Below are positions 15,120-22,083 of a stretch of 44,042 nt of DNA, piece after piece; within the stretch, counting starts at the first letter, position 1; the number at the start of each line of letters is the position of its first letter. The position numbers and the translations under genes are program-made. This DNA comes from Paenibacillus koleovorans NBRC 103111 (GTDB lineage: Bacteria; Bacillota; Bacilli; Paenibacillales; NBRC-103111): contig NZ_BIMA01000057.1 in assembly GCF_004000845.1 (NCBI RefSeq), forward strand, positions 1-44,042. The letters run 5' to 3'. The notes beneath the pieces were generated by a model that did not search any database, was not told the DNA's origin, and worked only from the letters and a program-made list of their open reading frames with translations.

Positions 15120-16021
15120 CGGACTCCCGCCTCCTTATCATGTTGCTGCAGTTGCTGGCGGTGCTGCTCATGCTGCTGCGTGTAGACCAGGATATCGTCG
15201 ATCGTCGGCCGCTCGATGCGGATGCGGCTGTCCATCGCGTCGAGATTCAGCTTCTCACGCGGCAGCAGACCCTCAAAGCCGAGCGGCGATTGCTGCAAGC
15301 CGGCCAGCTGGCGGCGCGTCTCCGGCTTAAGCCATTCGTTCGAGCCCTTCAACAGCACATAGGTGTCGAGCAGCTCTTCCTTGCTCCCGCAAAACCGCAC
15401 GCGCCCGTCGCGTAGATAGATCATGTAGTCGGCGATCCGCTCCAGATCGGTGCTGATGTGCGTGGAGAATAACACCGTGCGGTTCCCCTCCTGAATGTAG
15501 CGGCCGAGCAGCGCCAGCACTTCACGTCGGAACACCGGATCCAGTCCGGCCGTCGGCTCGTCCATGATCAGCAGCTCCGGCTCGTGGGCGAGAGTGGCCG
15601 CGAGCGCGAATTTGGTCTTCATCCCTTGCGAAAGTTCACCGATTTTGCGTCGCTCCGGCAAACGGAACTCCTCCAGATACTGCCGGAACAGCTCCTCTTT
15701 CCACGTCGTGGGGTAAAAGGAGGCAACGATCTTTTTCATTTCCCGAACGGTCAGGTGGTTGTAATACGTATCCTCCGAAAACACGAACCCGATGCGCGAC
15801 TTGATCTCCTGCTCTCGCTCGCGGTACGTGTTCCCGAACACCCGCACTTCTCCGGTATCCGGTCGGACTAAGCCGAGCATAGCGCGGATGAGAGTCGTCT
15901 TGCCGGCGCCGTTCGGCCCGATCAAGCCGGTGATGAAGCCCTGCTCGACATGCACGTTCAGATCGCTTATGCGGAAATCGCCCCGGTCTTTCGTGAAGCC
16001 CTTCAATTCCACAGCCTTCAT
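15116..16021 (-). CDS. ABC transporter ATP-binding protein
   Basis: 301 residues. Walker A is GPNGAGKTT (residues 35-43), the signature is LSQGMKTK, Walker B is LLIMDEPTAGLD, and the switch histidine is in VLFSTHIS, so the ATPase site is complete. The ~80-residue C-terminal extension ends in a glutamine/histidine-rich tail (QQHEQHRQQLQQHDK). Four-base ATGA overlaps join it to both the GntR regulator before it and the permease after it. It powers the permease at 14454-15119 from the cytoplasmic face. Confidence 0.93.
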   Translation of the reverse strand: MKAVELKGFTKDRGDFRISDLNVHVEQGFITGLIGPNGAGKTTLIRAMLGLVRPDTGEVRVFGNTYREREQEIKSRIGFVFSEDTYYNHLTVREMKKIVASFYPTTWKEELFRQYLEEFRLPERRKIGELSQGMKTKFALAATLAHEPELLIMDEPTAGLDPVFRREVLALLGRYIQEGNRTVLFSTHISTDLERIADYMIYLRDGRVRFCGSKEELLDTYVLLKGSNEWLKPETRRQLAGLQQSPLGFEGLLPREKLNLDAMDSRIRIERPTIDDILVYTQQHEQHRQQLQQHDKEAGVR

Positions 16022-16401
16022 CCTTCTTGCCCCTCTCCATAAAAAAGTCGGACCAGCCCGACGAGCTCGTCGGCTTGCAGATTCAGAGCTCGCGCCTCTT
16101 GCACGACCACCTTGATCCGGTCCTCCAGTTGCCGGTGCCGCACCTCGCGGATCGCCTCCTTATTGCCGCCGGACACGAAGGTGCCTTTGCCCGACACCGA
16201 CGCGACCAGCCCTTCTTGCTCCAGCTCGTCGTAAGCGCGCTTCGTCGTAATGACGCTGATCTGCAGATGCTGCGCCAAGCTGCGGATGGAAGGCAGCAGC
16301 TCGCCGTCGCGCAGAGAGCCCGTGAGAATATGATCGCGAATCTGATGTTTGATTTGCTGATAGATCGGTTCGCCGGAAGTGTGCGAGACGGATAGGTTCA
16401 T
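16018..16401 (-). CDS. GntR-family regulator, YtrA subfamily
   Basis: ATG 16401 has GGAGG eight bases upstream, so it is preferred to the longer frame; 127 residues. The N-terminal winged helix of GntR proteins is complete: EPIYQQIKHQIRDHILTG, LLPSIRSLAQHLQISVITTK, then AYDELEQEGLV and the wing VSGKGTFV. The C-terminal part is only ~50 residues and helical, which marks the short YtrA subfamily that typically heads ABC transporter operons. The stop overlaps the ATPase start. A perfect YtrA-type operator lies 15 bases upstream, so autorepression is likely. Confidence 0.92.
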   Translation of the reverse strand: MNLSVSHTSGEPIYQQIKHQIRDHILTGSLRDGELLPSIRSLAQHLQISVITTKRAYDELEQEGLVASVSGKGTFVSGGNKEAIREVRHRQLEDRIKVVVQEARALNLQADELVGLVRLFYGEGQEG

Positions 16402-16416
16402 CGTGTTCGCCTCCCA

Positions 16417-16441
16417 AGTGTATATATAGTATATATACACT
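16417..16441 (-). promoter_or_regulatory. YtrA-type operator palindrome AGTGTA-N13-TACACT
   Basis: A perfect 25-base palindrome, AGTGTA-N13-TACACT with a TATATA-rich core, sits just upstream of the GntR gene. The spacing and half-sites match the operator described for B. subtilis YtrA. The AT-rich core probably also supplies the -10 region. Confidence 0.85.
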
Positions 16442-16478
16442 ATAAACGATATGGAGGTAGCTAGTCAAATCCGCGGAA

Positions 16479-16517
16479 AACAAAAAAGCCATCCCCGGTG
16501 GGGCTTGGCGGGATGGC
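16479..16517 (-). terminator. Rho-independent terminator after the VOC gene
   Basis: Read on the minus strand, GCCATCCC pairs with GGGATGGC and is followed by TTTTTTGTTTT. It separates the VOC/ArsR transcript from the downstream GntR operon. Confidence 0.85.
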
Positions 16518-16534
16518 CCTTGCTTTTTAACTCG

Positions 16535-16921
16535 CTATTGCTGAATGATCTGAATCAGGTTGCCGCAAGTATCGTCGAGGACGGCGATGGAGAAGGGACC
16601 CATCTTGGTCGGCACCATCGTGAACTTTACCCCCTTTTCCGATAAGCGCACGTACTCCTCTTGAATATCCGCTACGCCGAACATGGTCGCCGGAATGCCG
16701 TCGGCTACGAGCTTCTTCTGATACTCTTTGGCGGCAGGATGGTCGTTCGGCTCGAGCACCAGCTCGGTCCCGTCTTGAGCGTCCGGAGAAACGACCGTGA
16801 TCCATCTGAACTTTCCCGCAGGAACGTCATGCTTTTTTACGAAGCCCAGCGTTTCGGTATAGAACTGCAATGCTTTGTCTTGATCCTGAACGAATAAACT
16901 GGTCACAATGATTTTCAACAT
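16535..16921 (-). CDS. VOC-family (glyoxalase/bleomycin-resistance fold) protein
   Basis: 128 residues, two paired beta-alpha-beta-beta-beta units: SLFVQDQDKALQFYTETLGFV in the first half, and MFGVADIQEEYVRLSEKGV with FSIAVLDDTCGNLIQIIQ in the second. Stretches such as GTELVLEP and GNLIQI match the metal-ligand strands of the superfamily, though typical histidine ligands are not evident. Functions vary from lyases to drug binding, so none is assigned. AGGGGAGG precedes ATG 16921. The ArsR gene ends 39 bases upstream on the same strand, and the ArsR-VOC pair is a frequent small operon. Confidence 0.9.
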   Translation of the reverse strand: MLKIIVTSLFVQDQDKALQFYTETLGFVKKHDVPAGKFRWITVVSPDAQDGTELVLEPNDHPAAKEYQKKLVADGIPATMFGVADIQEEYVRLSEKGVKFTMVPTKMGPFSIAVLDDTCGNLIQIIQQ

Positions 16922-16960
16922 TTTGGTTTGCCTCCCCTGATAGTTGCGCGTCCTTGAAGC

Positions 16961-17239
16961 TTACTCGATCCACCCGTGCAACAAATGCTTTAGCGGCTCG
17001 TTGTCGAAGACCAGCACTTTATACTTCCCTTTTTTTGCCGATTTTACAAGCCCTGCATCCTCCAATGCAGCCAGATGTTTGGCAATGGCTTGTCGTGAGA
17101 TGGATAGACCGTGCTTCATAATGAGACGCGCCGTAAGCTCGTACAGCGTCTGCTCGTTGCGTTCGGCCAGCTCGTCCAGTATAAGCCGCCGCGTCGAATC
17201 GCTGAGAGCTTTGAATATAGCCTCTTTGTCCGCTTTCAT
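16961..17239 (-). CDS. ArsR-family repressor paired with the VOC gene
   Basis: 92 residues, almost entirely the winged helix: IFKALSDSTRRLILDELAE, recognition helix ISRQAIAKHLAALEDAGLV, wing KGKYKVLVFD, and a short C-terminal helix PLKHLLHGWIE. It has no cysteine pair of the metal-sensor kind. No Shine-Dalgarno sequence lies before ATG 17239; instead the -10 element TATAAT ends only six bases upstream, so the transcript probably begins at or next to the start codon. The inverted repeat inside this promoter is the likely self-operator. Confidence 0.9.
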   Translation of the reverse strand: MKADKEAIFKALSDSTRRLILDELAERNEQTLYELTARLIMKHGLSISRQAIAKHLAALEDAGLVKSAKKGKYKVLVFDNEPLKHLLHGWIE

Positions 17240-17245
17240 AATTTT

Positions 17246-17274
17246 ATTATAAGCAACTTTATGGTTGCTTTCAA
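17246..17274 (-). promoter_or_regulatory. Leaderless-type promoter with inverted-repeat operator
   Basis: On the minus strand TTGAAA (17274-17269), a 17-base spacer and perfect TATAAT (17251-17246) form a strong sigma-A promoter ending six bases before the ArsR start codon. The inverted repeat AAGCAAC-N6-GTTGCTT (17251-17270) fills the spacer. A weaker half-matching repeat, GTAACT-AAAA-AGTTGC, lies just upstream near 17281-17296. Confidence 0.78.
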
Positions 17275-17493
17275 GTACAGGTAACTAAAAAGTTGCTCAT
17301 AGAACGATCTCATCGTATTTGGAAGACCCGCTCATCGCTGATTTATCCCCTTCGGAAAAGGCAGCGTCACAAGCTTGTATAGATTGAATGAGTTATAAGG
17401 AGAATTTGGATGGAAAGAAAGGATTGTACCCTATTTTTGTCGAAACTAATGAGTCAGGAAGCAGTAGTAGTCTAACATGCAGGGGGCGGGCAA

Positions 17494-18072
17494 TTGGATC
17501 CGAAATTTAATCTTCAAAAATACGTTGTCAGGAAGCAAATTCTTTCACTGGTCGGCGCCAAAATCGATATTTTCGACATGGACGAGAGGCCGATTATGTT
17601 CTCGAAGATGAAAGCCTTCAAGCTGAAGGAGGACATCCGAATTTTCGGAGATGATACGATGCAAGAGGAGCTGATCAGCATCCAAGCGCGGAGCATCATC
17701 GATTTTTCCTCCGTCTTCGATGTCGTGGACGTCGGAACAGGGCAGAGGATAGGTGCCTTGCAACGCAAAGGGATGAAGTCGCTGTTTAAGGACGAATGGG
17801 CGATTCTGAGTCCGAATGACATGGAAATCGGCTTGATCAAGGAAGATAACGCGCTGCTCGCTCTGTTGCGGAGATTTCTGACGAATTTGATTCCTCAGCA
17901 TTACTACGCGGAGATGTATGGAACGAAGGTCGCCGAGTTCAAACAAAACTTCAACCCGTTCGTCCAAAAGCTGGACTTGGATTTCTCCCGCGACCACAAC
18001 AACCAGCTTGATCGTCGCCTGGGCCTCGCCGCTGCCATATTGCTTACCGCAGTCGAAGGCAAACAGGGATAG
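17494..18072 (+). CDS. LURP-one-related / scramblase-like fold protein
   Basis: 192 residues from TTG 17494, with a G-rich stretch (AGGGGGCGGG) ahead as the only ribosome binding candidate. The sequence shows the Tubby-like beta-barrel pattern of the LURP-one-related group: YVVRKQILSLVGAKIDIFD, PIMFSKMKAFKLKEDIRIF, VFDVVDVGTGQRIGALQRKG, then a hydrophobic C-terminal helix (LGLAAAILLTAVE) that would be the buried central helix of the barrel. The family is widespread and of uncertain role, with proposed lipid interaction. It stands alone, with a terminator after it. Confidence 0.78.
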   Translation: MDPKFNLQKYVVRKQILSLVGAKIDIFDMDERPIMFSKMKAFKLKEDIRIFGDDTMQEELISIQARSIIDFSSVFDVVDVGTGQRIGALQRKGMKSLFKDEWAILSPNDMEIGLIKEDNALLALLRRFLTNLIPQHYYAEMYGTKVAEFKQNFNPFVQKLDLDFSRDHNNQLDRRLGLAAAILLTAVEGKQG

Positions 18073-18084
18073 AATAAAAAAATG

Positions 18085-18116
18085 AGGGGCCGGCTGGTTT
18101 AGCAGGCTCCTTTTTT
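18085..18116 (+). terminator. Rho-independent terminator after the LURP-one-like gene
   Basis: AGGGGCC pairs with GGCTCCT (one G-U pair) around a GCT/AGC inner hairpin, followed by six T residues. Its outer stem is identical to that at 9782-9807. Confidence 0.8.
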
Positions 18117-18217
18117 ATCGAGTAAGTGATATAATGGTTTTGTGAGTTATCGCTAACACAGTAGAACTAATAGGATTGTCATCACTAAATGTCTTTTTAC
18201 TAAAGGAGCCGAAAACG

Positions 18218-20941
18218 ATGGACGTAGTGTACCAATTTGAACAAGTGGCTAGACTTCCGTTACCCGGAGACAACTGCGCCGTTGCGATCCGTCAATTGGA
18301 CGCCGGGACGCTCATTCAATATGAAGGCCGGACGCTGACCCTGGATTATACGGTGATGGAGGGCCATCGGTTTGCCGTAAAAACGATCGCTCCCGGGAAG
18401 GAGCTGCTTTCTTGGGAAATGCCTTTTGGCGTGGCGTTGCAGGTGATCGAGCCCGGCCAATACGTGATCAACGAGACGGTATTGAATGCGCTGCGCGTAC
18501 GTCAGTTGAAATTCGCTTTGCCGGCGGAGCCGAACTTTGCCGATCAAGTGCATCCCTATGTGCTGGACGAAGCAGCCTTCCACCCTGCTCCATCGCCGCC
18601 TGCATACCCGGATACCCGCACCTTCATGGGCTATCGCCGCTGTGAGGATCGCGGTGTGGGCACGCGCAACTACATCGTCCTGCTGGGCACTACCTCCCGC
18701 ACGGGCAGCTTCGTGAAGCAGTTGGCCGCCCGACTGCAAGGCGAGCTGCCGCACTATCCGAACGTCGATGGGATCGTCCCCGCGGCTCATACGGAGGGCG
18801 GCACGGACAAACCGAACAACCTGGACCTGCTGCTGCGGACGCTGGCGGGTTTTATGGTCAACCCTAACGTCGGGGCGGTGCTGGCCGTGGATTATGGCAT
18901 CGAACCGGTCACCAACCGGATGGTGGAGACGTACTTGCGCGAGCACAACTATCCGATCGACGACGTGCTGCACAAGTTTGTGTCGCTCGAGGGAGGGTTC
19001 GAGGACAACCTGACCCAAGGCGAAACGATTGTACGTGCGTGGCTGCCTGCGGTCAACGCGTTGCAGCGGACGGCGGAATCGATCCGACACCTCAAGATCG
19101 GCCTGCAATGCGGCGGCTCGGACGCCTTCTCCGGCATTTCCGCGAACCCGTTGCTGGGCTGGGTTTCGGAGGAGCTGGTGCGTTACGGCGGAGCCGCGAG
19201 CCTGGCGGAGACCGATGAGCTGATCGGTGCGGAGCCTTTCGTCCTCTCCAAGGTGCGCAATGTGGAGACGGCGCGCAAATTTCTCGAGCTGGTGCAGCGT
19301 TTCCGGGATCGCACGTCCTGGCATGGCGCCAGCGCGGAAGGCAATCCGTCCGGCGGCAACATGTACCGCGGCCTTTATAACATTTATCTCAAGTCGATCG
19401 GCGCTGCGCAGAAAAAGGACCCGATCACCCGCCTCGATTTTGCCACCGAATACGGGGAGCTTATGAAAGAAGGCGGCTTCTACTTTATGGACAGCCCGGG
19501 CAACGACCTCGAGAGCATCGCGGGGCAGGTGGCGGCAGGCTGCAACATGATTTTTTTCACGACGGGCAACGGTTCGATCACCAACTTCCCTTATTTGCCT
19601 ACGGTCAAGGTGGTCACCACCACGCGCCGCTTCCAGCTGCTGTCGAACGATATGGATGTCAACGCGGGGCAGTACCTGGAAGGCAAGTCCATGGAGGAGC
19701 TGGGCCGCGAGGTGTTCGAGCTGACGATTCAGATCGCTTCCGGACAGAAAAGTGTCGGGGAGAAGGCGGGGCACGCCCAGGTACAAATTTGGCGCAATTG
19801 GCAGCAGAGCGATGCGAGTCGGTTGGAGGCTTTGCTTCATCCGCTTGTGCCGACCGGGGAGCCGATCGAGATCCAGGAGGATGCCGACGGGGCGGCGGAC
19901 CGCTCCTTCCAATTCACCGTCACCCGTCACCAGGACCGCCGCGAATCCAGCGACAGCATCGGATTGATCCTGCCGACGAGCCTTTGCGCCGGGCAGGTGG
20001 CGGGTATGATTACGCAGAAGCTGAACCAGCAAGGAGTCGGACAGCCCGAGCTATCGCGCTATGTCGCTCTGGCCCATACGGAGGGCTGCGGGAATTCCGG
20101 CGGCCAGGCGGAGAAAATTCACGCGCGCACCCTGATCGGGTACATCACCCATCCGATGGTGCAGCATTGTTTGCTGCTGGAGCATGGCTGCGAGAAAACC
20201 CACAACGACTTCATGCGCCATCAGATGCAGGAGATGGGCGTGGACGCGAGCCGGCTCGGGTTTGCCAGCATTCAGCTGGACGGCGGGATCGGCAAGGTGT
20301 CGGAGAAGGTGGAGGCTTGGTTTGCGGATCGAGCGGCGGCGTCGGGGGCGGCAGGATTGGCGGGGGAAAAGGTGAGGGTCGGTCTGGAAGGACTGCGGAT
20401 CGGTCTCGTTAGCGACGGTTCCGTCTCATCGGAAGCCGCGGAGCAGTTGGCGGCATTGACGCGGATGATCGTCGGAGCAGGCGGTTTGGTCGTCGTTCCC
20501 GAGAACAGCGGGCTGTTGACTACAGCTGCTTATAGTCAAGCCGTGTTCGATGCACCGTCCGACGTTAGACCTTCCATTTCCCATGGGGAGCATACAGGCC
20601 GGAATGGCTACCACATCATGGAGACCCCGACCGAACATTGGGTGGAGACGATCACGGGCTTGGCCGCTACGGGCGTGGAATTGATTATTGCCCTTGTCGG
20701 CAATCGCCCAATGCAGACCCATCCGTTCGTGCCGATGCTGCAGATGGCGTCCGAGCCGGCTATGCAGCACAAGTACAGCGACGATTTGGATTTGTTGCTA
20801 GAGGGGGATCCGAACGGTTGGGCTGGGCAGATCCTGGAGCGCAGCAAACAAATTCTGGAGCATAACTACACACCTCGACTCTTCCAGAAGGGCAATATTG
20901 ATTTTCAATTAACACGCGGTTTCTTGGGTGTATCGTTGTAA
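18218..20941 (+). CDS. Double-length UxaA (altronate dehydratase) family protein
   Basis: ATG 18218 has AAGGAG nine bases upstream; 907 residues, nearly twice the ~495 of E. coli UxaA. Residues ~1-95 match the SAF-like N-domain. Residues ~140-560 follow a whole UxaA catalytic region (GVGTRNYIVLLGTTSRTGSF, C298 in LQCGGSDAFSGISANP, SPGNDLESIAGQVAAGCNM). Two of its expected cluster cysteines are lost: EGGTDK at 193-198 and YGIEP with I228. Residues ~570-830 repeat the first half of the UxaA core and do carry those cysteines: C624 in HTEGCGNSGG and C658 in HGCEKTHND. Altronate dehydratases use an Fe centre to dehydrate sugar acids. With the aldo/keto reductase downstream, a sugar-acid pathway is likely; the substrate is unknown. 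Confidence 0.85.
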   Translation: MDVVYQFEQVARLPLPGDNCAVAIRQLDAGTLIQYEGRTLTLDYTVMEGHRFAVKTIAPGKELLSWEMPFGVALQVIEPGQYVINETVLNALRVRQLKFALPAEPNFADQVHPYVLDEAAFHPAPSPPAYPDTRTFMGYRRCEDRGVGTRNYIVLLGTTSRTGSFVKQLAARLQGELPHYPNVDGIVPAAHTEGGTDKPNNLDLLLRTLAGFMVNPNVGAVLAVDYGIEPVTNRMVETYLREHNYPIDDVLHKFVSLEGGFEDNLTQGETIVRAWLPAVNALQRTAESIRHLKIGLQCGGSDAFSGISANPLLGWVSEELVRYGGAASLAETDELIGAEPFVLSKVRNVETARKFLELVQRFRDRTSWHGASAEGNPSGGNMYRGLYNIYLKSIGAAQKKDPITRLDFATEYGELMKEGGFYFMDSPGNDLESIAGQVAAGCNMIFFTTGNGSITNFPYLPTVKVVTTTRRFQLLSNDMDVNAGQYLEGKSMEELGREVFELTIQIASGQKSVGEKAGHAQVQIWRNWQQSDASRLEALLHPLVPTGEPIEIQEDADGAADRSFQFTVTRHQDRRESSDSIGLILPTSLCAGQVAGMITQKLNQQGVGQPELSRYVALAHTEGCGNSGGQAEKIHARTLIGYITHPMVQHCLLLEHGCEKTHNDFMRHQMQEMGVDASRLGFASIQLDGGIGKVSEKVEAWFADRAAASGAAGLAGEKVRVGLEGLRIGLVSDGSVSSEAAEQLAALTRMIVGAGGLVVVPENSGLLTTAAYSQAVFDAPSDVRPSISHGEHTGRNGYHIMETPTEHWVETITGLAATGVELIIALVGNRPMQTHPFVPMLQMASEPAMQHKYSDDLDLLLEGDPNGWAGQILERSKQILEHNYTPRLFQKGNIDFQLTRGFLGVSL

Positions 20942-20969
20942 AATTTGGAGAAGAAGCGAGGATCGATCT

Positions 20970-21929
20970 ATGGAAAAAACATCGATGCACCACCGCCCGC
21001 TGGGCGGAACCGGACTGTTCGTCACACCGCTATGTGTGGGGGCTGCGCCGCTTGGCGATATGCCGGAAACCTTTCTGTACGGCGCCACGGAAGAGAACGC
21101 CTTAGCCACTTTGCGTGCCGCTTTCGAAAGCCCGATCAACTTCCTGGATACGGCTGCGGCCTATGGCCAAGGGGAGAGCGAGCGGCGGATCGGCAAAGCG
21201 ATCAAGGAGTTTGGCGGCCTCCCGGCCGGGTACGTGCTCGCCACCAAGGCGGATCGCGACTTCCAGACCGGCGATTTCAGCGGGGAGCAAATCAAACGTT
21301 CCATCGAGGGGAGCCTCCAGCGTCTGGGCCTCGATCGCCTGCAATATGTGTACATCCATGATCCGGAGCATACGACCTTTGAAAATGTGATGGGACCCGG
21401 GGGACCGCTGGAGGTGCTGCGGTCCTTCCAGGCTCAAGGTGTTATCGATCACATTGGCATGTCAGGCGGACCGATCGATATGCTCATCCGGTATGTAGAG
21501 ACCGGTGCGTTCAGCGCGGTGGAGACGCATAATCGGTATACGCTGCTGAACCGCTGCGCCGATCCGTTGCTGGACGTCGCCAGCCGGATGGGAGTGGCCG
21601 TTATCAACGCGGCGCCTTATGGCAGCGGCATGCTGGCGAAGGGGCCGGATGCGTACTCCCGTTATGCTTACAGCGATGCTCCGCCAGTGGTGGTGGAACG
21701 CGCTCGAGCGATCGCTCAAGTATGCCAGGACTTCCATGTCCCTCTGGCGGCCGCGGCGCTGCAATTCTCCATGCGCGACCCGCGCATCACCAGCACGGTC
21801 GTCGGCATGAGCAAGCCGGATCGCGTGGCCCAGACGCTGGAGCTGGCGAGCTATCCGATCCCGGATGAGCTTTGGGCGGCACTGGCCCCGATCGAGTACG
21901 GGATGGACGATCCGGAGGCTTCGAAGTAA
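20970..21929 (+). CDS. Aldo/keto reductase
   Basis: 319 residues from ATG 20970, preceded by GAGGA. The catalytic tetrad is complete: D60 and Y65 in NFLDTAAAYG, K93 in LATKAD, H130 in YIHDPE. The C-terminal NADP-binding loop STVVGMSKPDRVAQTL is typical. Closest in style to the L-fucose dehydrogenase/D-threo-aldose dehydrogenase group of single-domain AKRs. It begins 28 bases after the UxaA stop with no terminator between, so the two form an operon. A sugar could be oxidised here and the resulting acid dehydrated by the UxaA protein (inference). Confidence 0.92.
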   Translation: MEKTSMHHRPLGGTGLFVTPLCVGAAPLGDMPETFLYGATEENALATLRAAFESPINFLDTAAAYGQGESERRIGKAIKEFGGLPAGYVLATKADRDFQTGDFSGEQIKRSIEGSLQRLGLDRLQYVYIHDPEHTTFENVMGPGGPLEVLRSFQAQGVIDHIGMSGGPIDMLIRYVETGAFSAVETHNRYTLLNRCADPLLDVASRMGVAVINAAPYGSGMLAKGPDAYSRYAYSDAPPVVVERARAIAQVCQDFHVPLAAAALQFSMRDPRITSTVVGMSKPDRVAQTLELASYPIPDELWAALAPIEYGMDDPEASK

Positions 21930-21958
21930 TACGGTATGCTGAACCAGAATTGAAAAGT

Positions 21959-21998
21959 GGAATAGACCCTACGTTTGACGGGATCTATTCTTTTTTTT
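21959..21998 (+). terminator. Rho-independent terminator after the aldo/keto reductase
   Basis: GAATAGA-CCC pairs with GGGA-TCTATTC (one bulged base), followed by eight T residues. Confidence 0.85.
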
Positions 21999-22012
21999 GT
22001 TAAAGAAATAAA

Positions 22013-22040
22013 TAGACATATTGTATCTGTGTGATATTAT
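22013..22040 (+). promoter_or_regulatory. Promoter of the S-layer-type protein gene
   Basis: TAGACA (22013-22018) and TATTAT (22035-22040) are 16 bases apart, about 44 bases before the start codon. Confidence 0.5.
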
Positions 22041-22083
22041 GGGAATTGGTATAAATATCCATAGTCTAGAGAGGGAGCGACGT

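Noticed and set aside
18260-20032. 590-codon open frame opposite the UxaA gene
   Set aside because: Arginine/histidine-rich shadow of a real coding strand, with no ribosome binding site or domain pattern.
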